Shown here one piece after another: positions 36,825-45,929 of a DNA stretch of 64,000 nt; position 1 is the first letter of the stretch, and every line of letters starts with the position of its first letter. The DNA is taken from positions 28,761,043-28,825,042 of the forward strand of contig CM023539.1 in NCBI GenBank assembly GCA_013350335.1. The letters run 5' to 3'. The notes beneath the pieces were generated by a model, which was given only the letters and a program-made list of their open reading frames with translations, ran no database searches and was not told where the DNA came from. This DNA is from Chimonanthus salicifolius (Eukaryota; Streptophyta; Magnoliopsida; Laurales; Calycanthaceae). Made by a program: the position numbers and the translations under genes.

Positions 36825-37296
36825 TGGTCACCACCTTGAACGGTGATTGTACAGGGTTTTGGTCTCCACCACAAAGGAGATTATTATACTAGGTTTTGTC
36901 TCCACCTAAAAGAGAATAGTAGAATCCACAAGTAGTTACTTGAGGCATGGATGTAGGTAAAGTTTCCGAACCACGTAAAAAATCAACTTGTGCAACGTGT
37001 GATTATTGTTCTTGATGGTGCATGCATGAGTAGATTTCATTTTTGCTCTTAACTGAATATGATCTCTTATTCTTGATTTAATTAATTGTGATTAACATTT
37101 ACTTATGTTTAATTTAGAATTTTAATTAAATTAAGGACATAATAATTTTGAGCACTTTGGAATAAGACTAAGTAAAATTGGAGAAAACGATTTTAGAACT
37201 TAAATATTTCCTGTTTCTCAAAATTGGTCCTATTCATCCCCCCCCCCCCCACCTCACCTTCTCTCAGACCGGACTTTGCTCTAGCACGAACTTTCA
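36825..37296 (+). mobile_element. 3' part of a Sirevirus-like LTR (plus)
   Basis: Contains the AGGCATGGATGTAGG and GAACCACGTAAA blocks typical of this LTR type, then CCTATTCATC with a run of C (37240-37254), GGACTTTGCTCTAGCACGAA and a CTTTCA end at 37296. This mirrors the minus-strand LTR starts at 2873 and 33209. No PBS follows, so it is a solo LTR or a fragment. Confidence 0.65.
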
Positions 37297-37348
37297 CTTT
37301 TAGCATATAAGATTGATGTCAATATGTGGATGCAATTTATCACTATCT

Positions 37349-38640
37349 GTTGTGCAAATTTTAAATTTATAACTCGTAAGCGCACGAACCATTAGATAAT
37401 ATAGCGATTGAGTGCGAGGTCAAACCCATCGGAACTTAGGAAAATATATCCGTGAAAATACACCATTAAATTACATATTTTAAGAAATTTAGAAACATGG
37501 AGATAAATCATAAATATGGAATTATTTCTCTAATCTATATATTTTAAATTTAATTTAGAAACATTCTAAAAATATAAAACAAAATTGACAATTAAAAATT
37601 GTGAACTTGAATTAAGATGGTGGATTTAATCTAAAAATATAAATAATCTTAATTTAACTTAGAAAACAAAATTAAGATGCAATTAATTAATTTACCAACC
37701 TAGTTCACTACTTTCAAGAATTTGTGTTTTTATAAACAAAAATAAAATTGAAAACACCTAAAATTACATCTGTACATATTTACACTAGAACTAGATTAAA
37801 GAATTAGGGAGGCTATATTTTCCATATTTTAAAAACAATATCAGGCCTAGAATAAGGAGCTCACATTTATTATTTCTCATGCACTCAAACTTTTCATCCA
37901 TTAAAATTCTAAATATGAAATTTATGAGATCTATTAAACTATGAAAATTCAAATCCGACCTTAGCCTAAATAGAATTTCCACTTGTAATTCCAAATCTAA
38001 AAGCTTTTATGCTTAAAAAGAGCCTGAGACTAAAAAAATCAACTTCTATTCAGTCAAAAGGTTTTTTCTGCTTTCATTGAATAATTTAGAGCTATTTCTC
38101 AAATAAATCCATAAGAAAAAAAAGTTAAAATAAAATCAAACTATCATCATACAAAAATAAATACGTGGAAAACCATATTTCTAAGAGTTTTTTTGCCTTT
38201 CAATTATTAATAATAATTGAAATTAAGAATTACAATGCATTGAAACTTTGGTTTTAAGAAAAATCAAAATAAGAAGACTCATAGAACTTTCAAATTTATT
38301 CTTGAAATAAATCACACATTAACATTGAATTCAAGAAAATAAAAATAAAAGAACATTAAGACATAGAATTGAACTTGAAAAACAAATTACAAAAGAACAT
38401 ATGGAATCCTCTACAGATGATTGAGGCAGGAAATGTAGGGGAAGGGAATGGGAGAAAAATTTGTAAAAATGTTGATATGTATATATGTGCGTGTTTTGTG
38501 CTAAGGGTTTTCTTTATAAACTCTACTAACTCTTGTGGATAAATAAAAACTGAGTTATGTTTATATTATGATGTATGTTTAGGATTTACAAACTCTTATG
38601 GTCTCTATTGATGAAGTGACGAATTCTCTTTGAATTATTA
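37349..38640 (+). repeat. Repeat T, copy 2, and following AT-rich sequence
   Basis: TGTTGTGCAAATTTTAAATT followed by GTAAGCGCACGAACC and TATAGCGATTGAGTGCGAGG, as in the copy ending at 63865. The next 1.2 kb is very AT-rich with no recognisable domain. The far end is not defined. It is probably an LTR or retrotransposon end of unknown family. Confidence 0.55.
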
Positions 38641-38670
38641 AGTGATATTGCGAATGTAAATGACAGGAGA

Positions 38671-38759
38671 ATGTCAGGACCCTTTGAGAATATTAGAGGC
38701 TGAGGCAGGAAAACAAGTCCTCCACCCTGTGCAAATCTAGAAGTACCGTTATGAGGCTT
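38671..38759 (+). pseudogene. Start of chromovirus F gag, cut off by element E
   Basis: An ATG at 38671 opens a proline-rich frame with stops that ends where E inserts. The duplicated bases GGCTT (38755-38759) and GGTTT (48835-48839) show that sequence continues at 48835, where gag homology becomes clear. The 5' LTR and PBS of F are not found to the left. Confidence 0.45.
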
Positions 38760-39210
38760 TGTAACGCCCCGCCCTTTTTCACTCGTTTCTTTCCGTAAAA
38801 TCAGAGTCTATTTTTTTTTTTAAACGAAGAGTGATAGAGAGCGGGATGTCATGACACGAGCTATGTCCGAACTTCTAAAGTCCGACCCTTAACTGGCCAA
38901 CCCTATGTGTGCATGGACTAAGTCATGAAAACAGTTCACACATACAATATCAGCATGCGGAATAATATCATAAAATGCGGAATCATTACAGAACCAAGTT
39001 CTATTCCAGTCAGATAGCAAAGTACGTCAAGTCTTTAATCATCATTCAAATATCATAACTATCAAAATAAACATCCAACCATCAAAGTTATTACATTCCA
39101 AAATCTAGATACTCAAAATACAAGTCCATGAGTAACTTTATTAAAATATAAACTAAATCATCCAAGCTCCTATGCTTGACCCTCCTTGCGTTCATCGTTC
39201 CCCTGATTTC

Positions 39211-40887
39211 CTGTATCATCCACTAGGGTAGAAGTAGGGCGTTAGAACAACGCGCCCAGTAGGTATTCCAGTTAGGGCTAACACATTGTTAGTACAAAAC
39301 ATGCATACAATAATATCATATTGTCAAAACCATATGAAATGATGCCATTGCAATGATGACAAATGCAATGAGTACCACCGATCACATGTACATAAAAGTA
39401 CCCACCACATAGGTCTTTCGGACGCCCCGACAGAGTGTGGACCCTCCAGTTTCTTCTTGATGGAAAAGCACATCAAGGTAGGCCACATAGGTTTTTCGGC
39501 GCTCCGACGGAGTGTGGCCCCTCTGCTTACAAATCCTTCACCCCATGCCATGCATGAGATGCCAATGAAAACACATGTTATTTTATCATATAAACATAAC
39601 ATTTAAAATCATAATTTGAAACATATCCAACACATGCTATTTTATCATATAAACACAGCATTTAAAATCATAATTTGAAACATATCCTTTGCAACATATA
39701 TTCATCGAAAATAAAATAAAACAATGTACATCAACCCATGGTTTCAAAGAGGTGGAATCCTACCAAAGAACGCTAACATGTCCTTACGTCTTTCGTCCGG
39801 TAACCGCTCACGATCGTACACACCTGGTGAGGTCCCGTTACCTTATAATATAACAATTAATCAAAATCAAGTCCCACTTAATTTACAATATTTTAAGTCC
39901 ATAAACCAATCCCCATGGGGTTCGGCCATACACCATGGCCGAACCCATGGTTTATCATTTTTAGCTGATATTACCAAATTGCCATTGGACTAAACTTTAA
40001 TTAACATTTCATTCATTTAATCCATCATACGTAACCCTAGGTCCGCCAAGCATTCCCCATGGGATTCGGCCACACACCATGGCCGAACCCATGGTCCATT
40101 AATTCACTTAATTACAATAATGCCACTATAATCCATAGCCATTCACCTTCCTTATTTTCATAAGGCTTAAATTCCAAAATAATCCATACAATAGTTCATG
40201 GGGTTCGGACATACACCATGGACCGAACCCTATGTCCAATATTATCACATATTTACAAGATAGCCATGGATTCCATAACATAATCCACCATTGATTCATG
40301 GGGTTCGGCCAAGCACCATGGCCGAACCCTATGATGTCTAAGTCCCAATTGTTTTCATGGCAACCATTATTAGAAACTTACTAATTTAATCAATAGTCCA
40401 AAATTAGAAGATCCATATTTAGAAACTTTCTAAATTCAGTATCCAACTTCCATACTTAAAAAGTCCCTAAATAGAAACTTTCTAAATTTATCAATTCCTA
40501 TTCTTGGATCCATAATTCCAAATTCTTTACATAATTAGAAACATTCCCATTTTAATCTCCTCCTTCTATTTTTAATCCCATTAAAAATTTAATAATAATA
40601 CCAACACAACTCCATGGGGTTCGACCATACACCATGGCCGAACCCTATGGTTCATAATCTTCGTCTAAAAATTATTAAACAATAACATTCATCCCTTCAA
40701 AACATTGGTATTCATTCCATGGTTTTTATCATTCAAACCTTCATTAAATAAACTATGTCCTTCCATGGTTTTTAACCAATAAAAATAATCAAATCATCTC
40801 CCAATCTTCTTCCGTGGGGTTCGGCCATACACCATGGCCGAACCCTATGGTTCCTTATCTTAAAACAAATTTATCAAATATACTAAC
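39211..40887 (-). other. Predicted intron inside the LTR of chromovirus E
   Basis: Donor G|GTTAGT at 40887 (minus), branch-like TTCTAAC (plus GTTAGAA, 39241-39247), pyrimidine-rich GCCCTACTTCTACCC, and acceptor CTAG (39223-39228) or ATACAG (39211). The interval holds the whole hairpin array, the minisatellite and many ATG triplets. The same arrangement is seen at 48103-46383, 12269-6939, 10465-8559, 58695-55686, 18591-24804, 26220 to about 27982, and 21719-23380. Its use as an intron is inferred from the signals and their conservation, not shown. Confidence 0.55.
39914..40850. repeat. Hairpin-palindrome array in the left LTR of E (six copies)
   Basis: Copies at 39914-39950, 40057-40094, 40197-40234, 40297-40333, 40612-40650 and 40812-40850. 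The typical unit has arms CCATGGGGTTCGGCCAT and ATGGCCGAACCCTATGG around a 5 nt loop (ACACC), 17 bp arms with one mismatch. Spacers of 60-280 bp are unlike one another. Similar arrays occur in every LTR of this family in the window, about 55 units in all. Confidence 0.92.
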
Positions 40888-41021
40888 CGGTTCCGCGACT
40901 GATTCTTGTTCTTCCAATCTTTATTCTCTTGGTGTATTGCCAAGAATGAGAGCTTGAGAGAAAGAGAGAGAGAGAGAGAGTTCGGCTATGGTGTAAACTG
41001 TGTGCCCCTCATTGTTCCTCT

Positions 41022-41029
41022 CTTTTATA
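41022..41029 (-). promoter_or_regulatory. TATA box of the chromovirus E LTR
   Basis: TATAAAAG on the minus strand, repeated at 48291-48298 in the other LTR. It lies about 135 nt (188 nt in the right copy) before the predicted donor, so the first exon would be roughly 100-160 nt. It is a good consensus core promoter in U3. Confidence 0.7.
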
Positions 41030-41625
41030 CATCCTCCTTAGTCCCAACTTAGAAGGTGCTTAAGATAGTAATACCCCTATGTCGTGTGCCCTTGTGTTTC
41101 CCTTTTATCAAATTCCATTCGATCCTATTATGATAGCAATTGCCGACTTTGGCTTCCCACTTTAGCAATGTCACACACGGCCATATAATCTTTATTTAAA
41201 TAGACATCTTCTTTATTTAATTTTAAACAATTTGCATACCCTTTTTAAATGATCTTATGCGCCCAACATAGATATGGTAATCCCGATACACGGCCAATGT
41301 AATCTTCATTTGATTTTTAAACATCTCCTTCGATATTCAAATCCAATAATTCGGCCATGCACAATCATTTATTTAATTTTGACGTAATGCATTACTCTTT
41401 TAAATTTGCCCCATTTAATTTATTGAAACGATTTACACAATCCGTTGGGTCCCAATTGGGCAATGACCGAACACTTTACCCATATAAAAATCCATATCTA
41501 ATAATTCACAAATTGAATGGGTAAATTTCATATATATTAATAAATTAAAAATCCGGGGTGTTACAATACAACCCTTTTTTAAAAAATTTCGTCCCAAAAA
41601 TCGAGTGAAGTAGGGCTTAAAACAT

Positions 41626-42246
41626 TTACATAAATAGCTCAGGATGAGCTTTTCTCATTTTTGACTCGAGTTCCCATGTAGCTTCCTCAATGCCATGTCG
41701 ATCCCATACCACCTTGACAAACTGGATCGCTCGGTTCCGTAATACCCTTTATTCTGTGTCCACCACTCGGACAGGTTTTTCGACGTACGTCACATCACTC
41801 TGGACCTCTATGTCTTGTACGTTCAGTACGTGAGAAGGATCAGGATTATACTTCCTCAACATCGATATATGGAACACATCGTGCAAAGATGCCAACTATG
41901 ATGGGAGTGCCAATTGATAAGCCACGTCCCCCATCCTTCTTATGATCGAAAATGGTCCTACATATCTTGGCGATAATTTCCCTTTCTTTTCAAATCTCAT
42001 GTGTCCCTTTCGTGGCGAGACTTTCAAGAACACCATGTCTCCCACTTCAAATTCAAGGAACCTCCTCCTCTTGTCAGCATAACTCTTCTGACGACTTTGC
42101 GTAGTCAATAAGTGTTGTCGTATCAACTGTATTTGCGCTGTAGTCTCTTTAACCAACTCAGGTCCAATCACTGCAGGCTCACCGGCCTCTGTCCAGCACA
42201 CTGGTGACCTACAAGGTCTACCATATAATGCCTCAAATGGAGCCAT
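41626..42246 (-). pseudogene. Chromovirus E integrase C-terminus and chromodomain-like tail
   Basis: MAPFEALYGRPCRSP, then [29 protein letters not shown] and a stop after LALPS (at 41896). The frame then resumes through DVFHISMLRKYNPDPSHVL and VTYVEKPVRVV to IQFVKVVWDRHG and EEATWELE, ending at TAA 41626-41628. The last part has chromodomain layout. A T-rich stretch before the LTR at 41565 is the plus-strand view of the polypurine tract. Confidence 0.88.
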
Positions 42247-42960
42247 CTAGAGGCTTGCCTGGTAACTGTTGTTGTATGAGAATTCTACCAACGGCAAGTG
42301 ATCCACCCTTGAAATCTAGCATACATGCTCTCAGCATATCCTCTAGTGTCTGTATTGTCCTCTTAGACTGTCCATCAATCTGTGGATGGAATGCTGTACT
42401 AGTCAATAAGTTTGTTCCCATGGCCGCCTGCATGCTCTGCCGGTGAATCGACCATCTCTGTCAGACACAATACTCCAAGGAATACCATACAATCTGATGA
42501 TATCCCTGATATACCGCCGACCCAAAGTCTCAGATGAGTCTGTCATCTTAATGGGAATGAAATGTGTAGACTTGGTCAGTCGGTCTACCACGACCCATAT
42601 TGCATCGTTGCCATTTGATGACCTTGGCAACCTTGTAACAAAATCCATGGAGATGTGCTCCCATTTCCATTTCGACACTGGTAAGGGTTTGAGTAACCCT
42701 GATGGCTTCTAATGTTCTGTCTTAACCTGCTGACACGTTAAGCAATGAGCCACAAATTCTGCCACATCCTTCTTGAGTCTGTGCCACCAGTAATGCCTCT
42801 TCAGGTCGTGATACATCTTGGTGCTGCCCGGATGAATAGAGAGTTTGGTCTGATGTACCTTAACCAATAGCTCTTTTCTGCAGCTCTTAGGTACATAAAT
42901 CCTTCCTCGGAATAGAAGACCCTGTCCCAGTCATAATTCCCATTCCGGTATGACTTCACC
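42233..42960 (-). pseudogene. Chromovirus E integrase zinc-binding domain and core
   Basis: The zinc-binding part (42720-42900) is out of frame. The core (42403-42678) has Asp in ISMDFVTRLPRSS and IVSDRDGRF. A small deletion and frame change follow, then [19 protein letters not shown], where the catalytic Glu is Lys. Element A has Gly at the same place. Confidence 0.88.
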
Positions 42961-42970
42961 AGCAGACATC

Positions 42971-43400
42971 TTAGCCCATATCTCTTCCACTTCCGAGTCT
43001 AGTCGGTTGTTCCTGTTCAATCTTGGTAACCACACGATGAGTTTGACTAAGGACACACCCGAGTCCTTCTCCTGAAGTGTCGCATTGTACTTCATAACCC
43101 TTGCCTCTTTCTGGAAAAATCAAAATAGGAGCCCTTGTAAGTCTCTCTTTCAGCGTTTCAAATCTACGGTTGCACAAATCTGAGCACTCAAATTTGATTC
43201 CTTTCTGAGTGAGTCGAGTCAGTGGAGATGCAATCTTGGAGAAGTCCATGATAAACTTCCGATAATAACTTGCCAATCCCAAGAAGCTACGGATCTCGGT
43301 TACATTCTTTGGCGCTTTCCATTCTCCCACTACCGCCACTTTAGCTGGGTCCACAGCTATACCTTCTGTTGATATGACATGTCCCAGAAAGTTAACCTTG
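42971..43400 (-). pseudogene. Chromovirus E RT connection and RNase H with large internal deletion
   Basis: [19 protein letters not shown] and [15 protein letters not shown], then [15 protein letters not shown] with the first catalytic Asp. The sequence jumps to the region equivalent to 14350 of A, removing about 430 bp with the Glu and second Asp of RNase H. E therefore could not degrade its template RNA by itself. Confidence 0.85.
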
Positions 43401-43419
43401 GGTAGCCAGAAACATATAA

Positions 43420-44100
43420 CTAGTTCTTCCTCAAAGTGTCCAAAACTATCCTCAGGTGCTCAGTATGTCCTTCCTGAGTTTTGGAATATATCAAAATGTC
43501 ATCAATAAATACAATGACAAATTGGTCCAAATAAGGACGAAAAATTCTGTTCATAAGATCCATGAACATAGCCGGTGCATTGGTGAGTCCAAACGGCATG
43601 ACTACAAACTCAAATAATCCATACTGCGTTCTGAAGGCTGTCTTTTCTATGTCCACCTCCCTAACCCAGATTTGATGGTATCCGGACATCAGGTCAATCT
43701 TAGAGAAATGACTGGAACCTCTAAGTTGATCAAATAAATCATCGATCCTGGGTAGAGGGTACTTGTTTCTAACTGTCAGCTGATTCAGTTTTCTATAATC
43801 CACACATACGGAGTGAACCATCCTTCTTCTTCACAAATAAAACCGGAGCTCCCCAAGCCAATGTACTATTTCGAATGCACCCCAATCTAAGCAGTTCATC
43901 AATCTGCTTCTTTAACTCGGACATCTCCGCTGGTGCCATCCTGTAATGTGGTAATGACACTGGTGTAGTGCCAGGATACAACTTGATTTCAAAATCGATC
44001 TCCCTCATGGGAGGCAAACTAGGGAGTTCCTTTGGAAAAACGTCTGCATAGTCCCTTACTATTTCCGAAAGTTCAGTCAACGGTTCCTTGTTGATTTTGA
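43420..44100 (-). pseudogene. Chromovirus E reverse transcriptase
   Basis: Open from [16 protein letters not shown] through [16 protein letters not shown] and [19 protein letters not shown] small frame change near 43810 follows, then [49 protein letters not shown] and [11 protein letters not shown]. Both catalytic aspartates are intact. A stop follows [11 protein letters not shown]. Confidence 0.9.
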
Positions 44101-44560
44101 TACTGTTCAATACTAGGTGATTCAACCCTTCATGCAGTCTACTTTGTTTATCAGTATGTACCACATGCTGTTTTCCCTCGGGCGACCAAAATGTCACCCT
44201 GCGACAATAACAATCAATGTTGGCCTTAAAGCTAGCCAACCAGTCCATGTCGAAAATAATATCATATTCTGACATATCGAGTACCAAATAATTGAACTCA
44301 AATCTGAGTCCAGCGAGTTCAGTATTCACTGCTGTGCATATAAGCCCTAACGATGTGTCTCCAACGGGGGATACAATGGTGAGTGATGTGGATAGTTTTT
44401 GTACCAATATACCAGTAGCAGTTATAAATGCAGTAGATATGAAAGAGTGAGATGCTCCAGAATCAAATAAAGCAAAGGCGTAGGAACTACTGACTACCGC
44501 CATACCTTGAATCACAGAGTGATCCTCTGCTGCTGGAGGTGCTGGGGCTGAATAATTGTC
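44100..44560 (-). pseudogene. Chromovirus E protease
   Basis: Retropepsin with FALFDSGASHSFIS (usual DTGASHSFIS) and the later YLVLDMSEYDIIFDMDWL block. It is open and continuous with the start of RT in one 304 aa frame (43793-44707). It would process the Gag-Pol polyprotein. Confidence 0.85.
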
Positions 44561-44639
44561 CAGATCCTGTAGGCGGCCGTCTCGCCTGATTAGATGTCCT
44601 TCCTCCTTGTGAATTAGCTGGCCTAACTGGAGGACGAGA

Positions 44640-45695
44640 TGAATCTCTGGAATATGAGGGTTTGTTGAGTTGTGGAAATTCCCTCTTAAAATGGCCCAGC
44701 TGATCACAATGGAAACAGTTGTTCACCGCTTTAGTAGCCTGAGTGACTGATGCAGATGGGGAGGGATGATTAAGACGAAAGTCCCCTGTTGACCCAGTGG
44801 ATGGTGAGGGTCTACTAAAGTTCGGTCAGAACCTCTTGTTGGGCTAAAATGTACCCCTCCCACTCTGAGCTCGGCGATTGTCAAAACGCGTTAACTCAAC
44901 CATCTCTTGCTCTGCTATTGTGGCCCTGCTGACCACCTCTGCCAATGTGGCTGCTTTGAATATGGTTACCTTGGCCCTTATGCTAGGCCGAAGGCCCCTC
45001 TCAAACTTGTGTGCCCTTCGATACTCTTTATCCACCATATAGAATGCATATACAGATAAACTGAGAAACTCCTGGTGGTACTCAGCCACCGTCATGGTAC
45101 CTTGTACCGAAGATAGAAAAGCCTGGGTCTGGTACTCCTTCTCCTCCTCAGGAAAATAATGTTCCAGGAAGGTAGTTGAGAACTGCTCCCAAGTCATCGC
45201 AGTCCTCTCTCCTTCTGGAAGAAGTGCCCACTGCTTCTCTACCACCTCCCACCATTTACCGACATCGTCGATCAGCTGTGATGCGGCTAGTAAAATTATG
45301 TCAGCATGACTCTTGATCTTGAGTAGGGTCAGGATCTGTGTAATCTTTTTCAGCAAGTTTTCTGCTCCGACAGCCCCTTCTCTCCCTTCGAAGTAAGGAG
45401 GGCGCTATTGTTGAAAGTCCCTGACCATGCTCCTGTCATTGGTCTCTTTGGTGGTTCCATTCTCGTTCAAGTGCTGTTGGAGCACTGAAGTGACCACCGC
45501 TTGAACCAAATTTTGCAATTCAGGAGGCACCACCAGTATATTCACACTGCTTTGTGCCTCCTCCTCTTGGTGGGATGGTTGTTCCTCCTCATGGTGAGAT
45601 TGTCGTTCCTCCTCATTTCAAGGGTGTTCTACCTCCTCTTCACCCCCATTTGGGTTTTGTCGGGTATTTCTCCTTGGCCTTCCCCTTGGAGCCAT
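44640..45695 (-). pseudogene. Chromovirus E gag
   Basis: ATG at 45695 (MAPRGRPRRNT), then a Glu/His/Gln-rich leader, a TGA near 45619 and a TAG near 45408 just before RPPYFEGREG. The retrotransposon gag domain (44844-45356) has DVGKWWEVVEKQW, MTWEQFSTTFLEHYFPEEE, GTMTVAEYHQEF and FERGLRPSIRAKV. The zinc knuckle is CFHCDQLGHFKREF: the last Cys of CX2CX4HX4C is Phe. The two stops and the damaged knuckle make it non-functional. Confidence 0.88.
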
Positions 45696-45915
45696 TTTTC
45701 CCTAAGCCATAAAAAAATATATCATGACTTAATTTCCAAATAAGCACTTTTGATTTTTGCTTTGTTTCTGGGGAAATACATCCTATGTTGCTATGTTTGA
45801 TAATCCGATTATTTTGACTGTACTTCTTTTGCTATCATCCGTCTGAGTGTAACGAAGTAAATTAATGCACGGAGACCAGATTAATTTACTCCGAAAGATT
45901 CAATGTTTCTGGTTC

Positions 45916-45927
45916 GCTCTGATACCA
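45916..45927 (-). other. Primer binding site of chromovirus E
   Basis: The minus strand reads TGGTATCAGAGC (initiator tRNA-Met), two bases from the 5' LTR at 45930. Confidence 0.92.
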
Positions 45928-45929
45928 AC

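Larger units (their letters stand above)
38760..41565 (-). repeat. 3' LTR of chromovirus E
   Basis: TGTAACGCCCCGCCC to CCGGGGTGTTACA. In sense (minus) order: TATAAAAG at 41029-41022, a CT/GA-rich stretch (40963-40982), predicted donor CCG|GTTAGT at 40887, six hairpins, two 78 bp units (39420-39545), GTTCTAAC at 39248-39241, CAG ending at 39211, and an ATAAAG-type poly(A)-like signal near 39145. Confidence 0.93.

Noticed and set aside
39914..40850. Hairpins as tiny MITEs inserted one by one
   Set aside because: No target duplications flank them, their outer bases pair with each other, and equivalent units occupy matching positions in different LTR copies.
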